Part shown: one piece after another, positions 1-5,224 of the stretch | How the letters are laid out: the number at the start of each line of letters is the position of its first letter | Position numbering within the stretch: the stretch's first letter is position 1 | DNA from: an uncultured Faecalibacterium sp. | Lineage (GTDB): Bacteria; Bacillota; Clostridia; Oscillospirales; Ruminococcaceae | Assembly: GCA_934501115.1 (NCBI GenBank) | Contig: CAKSTO010000066.1 | Location: 1-7,264, forward strand | Direction of reading: 5' to 3' | Length of the DNA stretch: 7,264 nucleotides | Notes under the pieces: generated by a model | What the model saw: only the letters and a program-made list of their open reading frames with translations | What the model was told of the DNA's origin: nothing | Databases searched by the model: none | Translations under genes and position numbers: made by a program

Positions 1-443
1 CCCACAACGCCGTCCTCGACGCCGCCGATGGAACCGACCTCTGCCTCGATGCTCAGGCCCTTAGCGTGTGCCAGAGCGACCAGCTCCTTGGTCTTTTCCA
101 CATTCTCTTCAATGGAGTAGTGGCTGCCATCGAACATGATGGAGGAGAAGCCGGCCTCAACACAGGCCTTGCAGCCCTCGTAGGTGCCGTGATCCAGATG
201 CAGAGCAACGGGAACGGTGATGCCCATAGAATCGACCATAGCGCTGACCATGGCAGCAACGGTCTTGAAGCCGGTCATGTACTTACCTGCACCCTCGGAA
301 ACACCCAGAATGACAGGGCTCTTCATTTCCTCACAGGCGGTCAGGACGGCTTTCGTCCACTCCAGATTATTGATGTTGAACTGAGGCACACCATAGTGGC
401 CATCACGTGCTTTGAGCAGCATTTCGGTTGCATTTACCAACAT
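1..443 (-). CDS. fba: Class II fructose-bisphosphate aldolase, 5' part (runs off left edge)
   Basis: Glycolytic/gluconeogenic enzyme that cleaves fructose-1,6-bisphosphate to glyceraldehyde-3-phosphate and dihydroxyacetone phosphate in the cytosol, using a divalent metal. The visible 147 residues begin MLVNATEMLLKARDGHYGVP. They contain QFNINNLEW (21-29), HLDHG (82-86; D84 and H85 correspond to the family's catalytic Asp and first metal-ligand His), FDGSHYSIEEN (104-114) and EAEVGSIGGVEDG (133-145), all class II aldolase signatures. The family is usually about 280-310 residues, so roughly half lies beyond base 1. The start at 443 is chosen because an AGGT-type Shine-Dalgarno (plus-strand acctcc, 452-457) sits 8 bases upstream; the nearby ATG at 450 would lie almost on top of it. 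The gene has its own promoter and is divergent from rlmB. Identification is firm; the class II subtype and any preference for tagatose over fructose bisphosphate cannot be settled from half the protein. Confidence 0.96.
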   Translation of the reverse strand, partial: MLVNATEMLLKARDGHYGVPQFNINNLEWTKAVLTACEEMKSPVILGVSEGAGKYMTGFKTVAAMVSAMVDSMGITVPVALHLDHGTYEGCKACVEAGFSSIMFDGSHYSIEENVEKTKELVALAHAKGLSIEAEVGSIGGVEDGVV

Positions 444-524
444 TATTCATTACCTCCACAAAATCATTGGGGTCCTGCTCGTTTCGTGCCTGCTTTGTGC
501 ACGATATAACGAACTTACAGGGTT

Positions 525-553
525 AGTATACCCCAAACAGCGTCTAAAATCAA
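525..553 (-). promoter_or_regulatory. Sigma-A type promoter of fba
   Basis: Read on the minus strand, TTGATT (548-553) and TATACT (525-530) are separated by exactly 17 bases. Both are close to the housekeeping consensus. The implied transcription start is near 518, which gives a leader of about 75 bases before the aldolase start at 443. No strong hairpin was seen in that leader. Confidence 0.8.
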
Positions 554-598
554 TCCAAACAAATGTTTTTTCTGAGAGATCATTGCAGCGAACTGCTG

Positions 599-718
599 AA
601 AACAGGATTCGGCAAACACGAAACAGGGAAAACAGCAGGGATCCTTCCCCCAAAAATGAGAGAAAAATCCAGAAAACAGGCAGCAACAGTACCAGAAGCA
701 AACGCAAAAAAGCACGAG
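599..718. other. T-poor, A-rich intergenic stretch without a gene
   Basis: In bases 601-720 the plus strand holds 56 A but only 9 T, counted by hand. The stretch is nearly free of T apart from isolated positions, with runs such as gaaaacagcaggg and gcaaaaaagcacgagg. Short open frames cross it on both strands but lack ribosome sites and recognisable protein character; the minus-strand translation is Phe/Cys-rich, simply reflecting the skew. It lies upstream of the fba promoter and next to the DnaA-box-like cluster. Function unknown; an unstructured transcript or a duplex-unwinding segment are possibilities only. Confidence 0.5.
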
Positions 719-720
719 GT

Positions 721-1075
721 TTTTCAACAGGAATCCACATTCGTCAAAATGATATTGGGAGATCTGGCAAAACACTCTGCTTCGTGACACAAAAAACTGT
801 CAGATTTCCGACTTGAACTTTACAATTTGTACGCAAATGGAAGCGTGGAGAGAAGACCGACAGTTGAAAACCCTGTGGAAAGTGTGGAATTCCACAGGAA
901 AAACGGGCATTGAGACTGGACTTTTTAACTTTTTCCACGGACTTTTCAACATGTGGAAAAATAGAAGCCGTTTTACGGAGTGTATACCGGATGAATGTGG
1001 AAAACTTAAGTGTTTGGCAGTCTGACAAAAAAATGCGCAGAGCGGCGGCAGCGTGAGTGAACGGCGTGTGAAAAC
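721..1075. promoter_or_regulatory. Cluster of DnaA-box-like 9-mers (TTTTCCACA / TTTTCAACA type)
   Basis: About eleven related 9-mers occur in 355 bases of noncoding DNA. Forward: TTTTCAACA (721-729), GAATCCACA (731-739, with the core ATCCACA), AATTCCACA (888-896), TTTTCCACG (931-939) and TTTTCAACA (943-951). Reverse: AGTTGAAAA (862-870), TGTGGAAAG (874-882), TGTGGAATT (883-891), TGTGGAAAA (952-960), TGTGGAAAA (996-1004) and TGTGAAAAC (1067-1075). The canonical bacterial DnaA box is TTATCCACA; TTTTCCACA differs at one position and is a known variant box in some bacteria. Mixed TTTTCAACA and TTTTCCACA boxes are what clostridial origins look like. No dnaA, dnaN or rpmH is in the window, so this could be an origin segment, a DnaA-titration or regulatory cluster, or operators of another regulator. 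Confidence 0.5.
883..896. repeat. Perfect 14-bp palindrome TGTGGAATTCCACA
   Basis: Each half, TGTGGAA, matches the core of the surrounding repeated 9-mers, so two boxes overlap head to head. A second, near-perfect inverted pair lies at 943-960: TTTTCAACA followed immediately by TGTGGAAAA, with one mismatch across 18 bases. The spacing suits a dimeric DNA-binding protein as well as paired DnaA boxes. Confidence 0.7.
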
Positions 1076-1130
1076 TTTGCAGGAGAAAAAACAAAAAAAC
1101 GCCAATTTGCTGGCATTGAAAGCCGGCTTA

Positions 1131-1139
1131 TGCTATACT
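1131..1139 (+). promoter_or_regulatory. Extended -10 promoter of the rlmB unit
   Basis: TGCTATACT gives an extended -10 (TGN followed by TATACT at 1134-1139). No good -35 exists at 16-18 bases; TTGAAA at 1116-1121 is only 12 bases away. An A-rich run (1085-1099) upstream could act as an UP element. GCTGGC (1109-1114) and GCCGGC (1122-1127) form an inverted repeat with one G-T pair across the -35 region. Transcription would start near 1146, leaving about 110 bases of leader. Confidence 0.65.
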
Positions 1140-1177
1140 TTATTTTGAATTAGTGTCGTTGAATGATTGACCAGCCC

Positions 1178-1242
1178 GGCGTGCAGTCTGAGCGAGGCAC
1201 GCCTTTGGGAAAGTGCGCTGCACTTTCCGTCGATACAACGGA
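1178..1242 (+). promoter_or_regulatory. Leader with hairpins before rlmB
   Basis: GGCGTGC (1178-1184) pairs with GCACGCC (1197-1203) across a 12-base loop. GGAAAGTGC (1208-1216) pairs perfectly with GCACTTTCC (1220-1228) across three bases. TCCGT (1226-1230) can instead pair with ACGGA (1238-1242), which competes with the second stem and lies against the ribosome site AAGGAG (1242-1247). No U-run follows the second stem, so it is not an obvious intrinsic terminator, and no T-box or other known riboswitch core was recognised. A role in translation control or RNA stability is inference. Confidence 0.45.
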
Positions 1243-1255
1243 AGGAGTTTATAGT

Positions 1256-2065
1256 ATGGAAGAGAAGAACCAGCCGCGCCGTCCCCGCCGCAGCCCGGAA
1301 GAAAGCCAGCCCAGAAACGAGAGCCTGGTCTACGGAAAAAATCCGGTTACGGAGCTGCTGAAAAGCGGCTCCGGGGTGGATACCGTGCTGATCGCGGAGG
1401 GAATGGCGCCGGCAGTGGCGGCATACTACACGGCGCTGGCCAAGGAGGCCGGTGCAGCCGTGAAGCGTGTGCACCCCAATAAGCTGCGCCTGATGACCGG
1501 CACCGAGAGCCATCAGGGCGTGGCGGCATTTGCCAGCGAGATCGAATATGCCAGCGTGGACGACCTGCTGGCGGCTGCAAAAGAAAAGGGCGAGCCCCCG
1601 TTTCTGGTGCTGAGCGATGGCATTGAAGATCCCCACAATCTGGGCGCTGTCATGCGCAGCGCACTGCTGTGCGGTGCGCACGGCATCGTGATCCCCAAGC
1701 GCGGCGGCGCGTCCGTTACCCCCACGGTCATCAAATCCAGCGCGGGTGCCGCAGAACGCCTGCCGGTGGCGCGCGTGGCAAACATCGGCGAGACCATCCG
1801 CCGCCTGAAGGATCAGGGCGTGTTTGTCTATTGTGCTGACATGGACGGTGTCTCGCTGCGAAAGAACAACCTGACCGGCCCCATTGCACTGGTGCTGGGC
1901 AGCGAGGGCAGCGGGGTTTCGCAGCTGGTCAAGAAGCTCTGCGATGGTGTGGTGCGGCTGGATATGGCTGCACCGGACACCGGCGTGGACAGTTATAATG
2001 TGTCGGTTGCTGCCGGCATTATCCTGTATGAGATCCAGTCACAGCGCGGTGCCCAGCAGGCCTGA
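1256..2065 (+). CDS. rlmB: 23S rRNA 2'-O-methyltransferase, RlmB/TrmH (SpoU) family
   Basis: A 269-residue cytosolic protein expected to methylate the ribose of a guanosine in 23S rRNA (Gm2251 in E. coli numbering) using S-adenosylmethionine. Residues 1-20 are a basic, Arg/Pro-rich tail. Residues 22-92 form the L30e-like substrate-binding domain, beginning ESLVYGKNPVTELL. The SPOUT knot domain follows: motif 1 DPHNLGAVMRSALLCGAHGI (125-144, with N128 and R134), motif 2 ALVLGSEGSG (211-220) and motif 3 SYNVSVAAGIILYE (246-259, N248). The start at 1256 is chosen for AAGGAG 8 bases upstream; an in-frame ATG at 1163 would add 31 residues but has no ribosome site and would translate the leader hairpins. 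Motif 3 is slightly unusual: the segment between M237 and S246 is about three residues longer than usual and SLN has become SYN. It is probably co-transcribed with the next gene, 45 bases away. The family is certain; the exact rRNA target is inferred. Confidence 0.92.
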   Translation: MEEKNQPRRPRRSPEESQPRNESLVYGKNPVTELLKSGSGVDTVLIAEGMAPAVAAYYTALAKEAGAAVKRVHPNKLRLMTGTESHQGVAAFASEIEYASVDDLLAAAKEKGEPPFLVLSDGIEDPHNLGAVMRSALLCGAHGIVIPKRGGASVTPTVIKSSAGAAERLPVARVANIGETIRRLKDQGVFVYCADMDGVSLRKNNLTGPIALVLGSEGSGVSQLVKKLCDGVVRLDMAAPDTGVDSYNVSVAAGIILYEIQSQRGAQQA

Positions 2066-2110
2066 CGAGAGCGATCTGGAACTCCAACGATCACAACAGG
2101 AGGGACGAGA

Positions 2111-4795
2111 ATGCCGAAGAACACCAATGACCGCCGGGAAATGACGCCGGAGGAGATCGCAGAACGGGAGAAACGGTTCCGCGCCTTCTTTTCTACGACC
2201 GCCGTGGATCTTCCTGAGGAGATGACACGGCGCGGCAGCGGCCAGACGGAAGGAAAAACAAAAAAGCGGTTTGGCTTTTTGGGGCGGAATAAGGCGGCAC
2301 AGGACGCAGAACAGACGGAAGAGCGTCCCTTGGAGATGCCGACCGGCGAGGTACTGCTGGATTCGGATGCACAGCCTGAAGAAGAAGCAGATCTGGAGCT
2401 GGTGCTGAAGCCTACAGCAGACCCGGAACCGGCAGAGCCTCTGCGGCCGCTGGCCGAGCAGCAGCCGGCTGCAGTGCCGCAGAAACCTGCACCCAGTGCG
2501 GAGCTGCAGCCAAAACAGGAGCCTGCACCGGAAACGGAAGCACGCAGACAGGAAAAGCCTGTGCCGAAGCCGCAGAACCCGAAGAGTGCACCGGAGATCC
2601 TTCTGCCGCAGGAAGAGCAGGAGCAGCAGGAGATGGCGCAGCTCAAAGCAATGATCAACGGCATGAGCCGTGCAAAATCGAAGCAGGAAGGAAAGCCGGC
2701 TCCTCGAAAGGCTCCGAAACAGGCAGAGCCGAAGCCTGCCGGAACACCGCTGAAGGCTGTGTTTGCGGCATCGAAAGAAACTGTGCCGGAAGCGGCAGAA
2801 AAGCACGCAGAGCCTGCACCGCTGCCCCCTGAGAAAAAAGAGCCCGAGAAAGCCGGAGCATCCGGGTTTGCGGCATTCGGTATGCCGGAGGATGAGAGGC
2901 CGCAGGCACCGGGGGCTTCGGAAGAAAAAAATGGCAGCAGGGAAGACACCATGAGTCTGCCGCTGCTGCCTCTGGAAGACGAAACGCCCGCAGCCGCGTC
3001 GGAACAGCCGATGCGGAAAACGGGAGCGGATGACACCCTGCCGGCGGAGGATAAAACGGCCGCCGTGCAGGACACAGAGGAGCCGCAGCCGGAGCCGGTG
3101 ACCGACCGGCTGCGCCGCATGAGCGCAGAGCTGACTCTGCGGTGTGTGCTGAGCGGGATCCTGGCATTTGTGCTGCTGCACTTCGGTCTTGTATCGGATG
3201 GCCTGCTGCCTGCTGCGGCATCGCTTGACCCGGACGCAGCACCGGCGGCGTTCTACGCCGCAAACCTGCTGCTGTATGCGGGCAGCCTGCTGGTAGGCTA
3301 CCCCGTACTGCGGGACGGCTTTGCCGGCCTGCGCGGACGTCCCTCCGCGGACACGCTGCCGACGCTGGCTGCTGCGGCGGCGCTGCTTCAGGCGGCAACT
3401 GCGATGCTCAATGCAGGCGGCTACCGCGGCACGACCGGGATCTCGCTGCTCAGCGGCGTGGCTGCGCTGGGGCTGTTTCTGGCGCTGCTGGGCAGCCGTG
3501 TGATGCTGGCTGCCGTCAGGGGCGGATATGAGCTTGCCGTCAGCGATGCCGGACACAAAGGGGCATATCGCGCAAAGGACAAAGACCTGCTGCGGGCGCT
3601 GGCACGGGATCTGGAGCAGAAAGACCCATGGGTGCTGCTGAGCAGCCCGCTGCAAAAAATGGACGGATTTGTGGAGCAGAGCCTCGGCGAACGTGCCAGT
3701 GAGCGCCGCCTGCGCAAGGGCTCCTATGTTCTGCTGGGCATTGCATTGCTCAGCGGCGTGCTGTTTATGCTGGCAGGTGCAGGGTGGAACAAGGCATCTG
3801 CGGCGATGACCGCAGTGCTGTGCATGGGCGCACCGCTGTCCTCCACACTGGTGGCTGGCATCTCCGCGCTTCGGCTGCAGCGTGCGGCTGCGGCGGTGGG
3901 TGCTGTGGTGCCGGGCTGGAAGGCAGTCGAGCAGCTGGGCGGCATCGATACACTGCAGGTGGATGCGGACGATCTGTTCACGCCGGACAGCACCACGCTG
4001 GAGGATATCCGCATCTTCAAGGGCGGGCGCATTGACCGTGCCATCCTGTATGCGGCCAGCATTTTGAACGAGAGCTGCGGCACCCTGCGCGGGCTGTTCA
4101 GCCAGATCATCGAGGAACGCACGGATTTTCTGTTCCCCGTGAAGGATCTGGAAAAACACATCGGGCTGGGCTTTGCCTGCTGGTGCGACAACAACCGCGT
4201 CCTGATCGGTACGCGGAAGTATCTGGAGCAGGAGGGGGTGCCCCTGCCGGACGAAGAGTACGAGGAAGAGCACTCCCGGAACGGGGAACTGCAGGTGCTG
4301 TATCTGGCGGTGTCCGGTGCGCTGCATGCCATGTTCGTGCTGAAATACGTAGGCGGGCGCAACACCGCCCGTGGTCTGGCAGTGCTGCAGAAGGAGAATA
4401 TTCGTCTGCTGGTCACCAGTCAGGATCCCAGCCTCACGGTTCGACATATCAGCGATGCCTATCATCTGCCGGAAGGCATGGTGACACTGCTGGATCAGGA
4501 GCAGTGCGATGCCATCGCCGCTGCGCCGGGGGATCCGCAGGATCCCTGCTGCATGATCCATGCAGGGTGCTTTGCCAGCCTGACCGGCGGTCTGCAGGCC
4601 GCAGACCGCGCCCAGAATGCTGAGACGCTTGCCACAACGGTGCAGCTGGTGGCAGTCGGCTTCTCGGTGGCCATTGCTGCGCTGCTGATCTCCGCAGGCA
4701 GCATCTGGCAGCTCTCGGTGGCAACGGTGCTGATGTATCAGGCTGCATGGAGCGCACTGAGCATTGCAGTGTGTGCGCTCAAGCAGCATGGCTGA
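2111..4795 (+). CDS. Large membrane protein with a degenerate P-type ATPase fold (pseudo-P1B ATPase) and long disordered tail
   Basis: An 894-residue protein; AGGAGGG (2098-2104) precedes its start. Residues 1-60 are charged (EEIAEREKRFRAFF; KKRFGFLGRN). Residues 61-330 are Pro/Glu/Lys/Ala/Gln-rich and look disordered. Eight likely membrane segments follow at about 341-360, 378-398, 412-432, 444-466, 538-556, 562-586, 844-862 and 868-888, a P1B layout. GYPVLRDGFAGLRGR then DTLPTLAAAAAL (396-425) resembles P1B helices 3-4, and AVEQLGGIDT (605-614) is the segment that normally precedes the phosphorylation site. The expected DKTGT is instead DADDLFT (618-624). The Cys-Pro-Cys ion motif is CMGAP (571-575), the actuator loop is only ~70 residues without TGE, the HP motif is absent, TGDN reads TSQDP (769-773) and GDGxND is missing. 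IGLGFACWCDNNRVLIGTRK (684-703) still resembles the nucleotide-binding domain. Transport activity is therefore unlikely. Regulation, scaffolding or cation sensing are guesses. Confidence 0.72.
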   Translation: MPKNTNDRREMTPEEIAEREKRFRAFFSTTAVDLPEEMTRRGSGQTEGKTKKRFGFLGRNKAAQDAEQTEERPLEMPTGEVLLDSDAQPEEEADLELVLKPTADPEPAEPLRPLAEQQPAAVPQKPAPSAELQPKQEPAPETEARRQEKPVPKPQNPKSAPEILLPQEEQEQQEMAQLKAMINGMSRAKSKQEGKPAPRKAPKQAEPKPAGTPLKAVFAASKETVPEAAEKHAEPAPLPPEKKEPEKAGASGFAAFGMPEDERPQAPGASEEKNGSREDTMSLPLLPLEDETPAAASEQPMRKTGADDTLPAEDKTAAVQDTEEPQPEPVTDRLRRMSAELTLRCVLSGILAFVLLHFGLVSDGLLPAAASLDPDAAPAAFYAANLLLYAGSLLVGYPVLRDGFAGLRGRPSADTLPTLAAAAALLQAATAMLNAGGYRGTTGISLLSGVAALGLFLALLGSRVMLAAVRGGYELAVSDAGHKGAYRAKDKDLLRALARDLEQKDPWVLLSSPLQKMDGFVEQSLGERASERRLRKGSYVLLGIALLSGVLFMLAGAGWNKASAAMTAVLCMGAPLSSTLVAGISALRLQRAAAAVGAVVPGWKAVEQLGGIDTLQVDADDLFTPDSTTLEDIRIFKGGRIDRAILYAASILNESCGTLRGLFSQIIEERTDFLFPVKDLEKHIGLGFACWCDNNRVLIGTRKYLEQEGVPLPDEEYEEEHSRNGELQVLYLAVSGALHAMFVLKYVGGRNTARGLAVLQKENIRLLVTSQDPSLTVRHISDAYHLPEGMVTLLDQEQCDAIAAAPGDPQDPCCMIHAGCFASLTGGLQAADRAQNAETLATTVQLVAVGFSVAIAALLISAGSIWQLSVATVLMYQAAWSALSIAVCALKQHG

Positions 4796-4860
4796 GGCGG
4801 GCAGAACAGAAAACAAAGCCGGCGTCCATGCCGCTTTTCCATGATCTTATGCCGGATATG

Positions 4861-4893
4861 GCAAAAGCCTCCTTCTCTGAGGGAGGCTTTTGC
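4861..4893. terminator. Intrinsic terminator, probably bidirectional
   Basis: GCAAAAGCCTCC (4861-4872) pairs perfectly with GGAGGCTTTTGC (4882-4893), and two further weak pairs can extend into the loop. A-tract and T-tract are inside the stem base, so both strands read GC-rich stem then TTTT. It lies 65 bases after the ATPase-like gene and 7 bases beyond the stop of the opposing 58-residue gene, so it can serve both converging units. Confidence 0.8.
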
Positions 4894-4900
4894 TTTGGGC

Positions 4901-5077
4901 TCAAAACGGGTTTCCGGCGGGGAGAAAAAACATCGTGCCGCGGGCTGACCAGACCAGATGCTGAGCCATGCAGCCAGACCCACCTGCAAGCAGAAGCAAA
5001 AGGGCAGCGGCCAGCAGCACCCATACCAGAGTGCGGCGGTGTCTGCCGGAAAATGGAACGCTCTTTCTGCGCCGCAT
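4901..5077 (-). CDS. Small 58-residue single-span membrane protein, unknown function
   Basis: Not a family I recognise. The minus-strand frame starts MRRRKSVPFSGRHRR, a strongly basic N-terminus, continues into a hydrophobic span (about residues 16-33, VWVLLAAALLLLLAG) and ends with a short polar tail finishing GNPF. This is the pattern of a small inner-membrane protein with its N-terminus inside. The GSGC after the span resembles a lipobox but has Gly where Leu/Val/Ile is expected at -3, so lipoprotein processing is doubtful. The start is supported by AGGAGG (plus-strand cctcct, 5087-5092) 9 bases upstream. An overlapping frame from 5084 has only 2 bases to that site and reads through the terminator into nonsense-like sequence. 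The stop falls just before the terminator stem, as expected of a real gene. It is divergent from rnz. Expression is unproven. Confidence 0.55.
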   Translation of the reverse strand: MRRRKSVPFSGRHRRTLVWVLLAAALLLLLAGGSGCMAQHLVWSARGTMFFLPAGNPF

Positions 5078-5130
5078 CGGCCATACCCTCCTTCCCGTGC
5101 GTTTGCCTATCTTATGCAGAGGAACGTTTT

Positions 5131-5159
5131 ATTGTGCTTCCTTTTATGCTGTGATACAA
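5131..5159 (-). promoter_or_regulatory. Possible minus-strand promoter of the 58-residue gene, overlapping the rnz promoter
   Basis: On the minus strand TTGTAT (5154-5159) and CACAAT (5131-5136) are 17 bases apart, almost exactly mirroring the rnz promoter on the other strand. The -10 matches consensus at only 4 of 6 positions. The implied start near 5124 gives a leader of about 47 bases to 5077. Confidence 0.35.
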
Positions 5160-5160
5160 T
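5132..5160 (+). promoter_or_regulatory. Sigma-A type promoter of rnz-cca
   Basis: TTGTGC (5132-5137) and TACAAT (5155-5160) are separated by 17 bases, and a TG lies three bases before the -10. Transcription would start near 5167, leaving about 58 bases of leader before rnz. Confidence 0.75.
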
Positions 5161-5193
5161 GGAGCCTGAAGACAGAACAACGCTGGAGCAAAA

Positions 5194-5209
5194 GCCCCGC
5201 GAACGGGGC
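5194..5209 (+). promoter_or_regulatory. Short GC hairpin in the rnz leader
   Basis: GCCCCG (5194-5199) pairs with CGGGGC (5204-5209) across the loop CGAA. It ends 4 bases before the ribosome site GGGAGA (5214-5219). It could stabilise the mRNA 5' end or tune initiation; nothing in the sequence decides. Confidence 0.45.
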
Positions 5210-5224
5210 AGATGGGAGAACACG

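Noticed and set aside
412..1105. Several 60-135 codon frames on both strands in the fba-rlmB gap
   Set aside because: None has a convincing ribosome site or recognisable composition; several cross the fba promoter or the repeated 9-mers.
1163..1255. In-frame 31-codon extension upstream of rlmB
   Set aside because: The ATG at 1163 lacks a ribosome site and lies in the hairpin leader; AAGGAG is correctly placed for 1256.
1146..1255. T-box or other known riboswitch before rlmB
   Set aside because: No T-box core sequence, no terminator U-run and no recognised aptamer consensus in the leader.
2039..4816. Minus-strand open frame of 925 codons antisense to the ATPase-like gene
   Set aside because: Its translation is Cys/His/Arg/Gln-rich without domains, and the plus-strand frame has a ribosome site, membrane segments and family resemblance. 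GC-rich codon use on the real strand keeps this frame free of stops.
4779..5084. Minus-strand 101-codon frame starting at 5084
   Set aside because: It starts only 2 bases from the AGGAGG, reads through the terminator stem and has no coherent protein character; the 58-residue frame starting at 5077 fits better.
4958..5224. In-frame 89-codon extension upstream of rnz
   Set aside because: It would place the rnz promoter and leader hairpin inside the gene, has no ribosome site and adds nothing the family has; the start at 5225 matches the family N-terminus.
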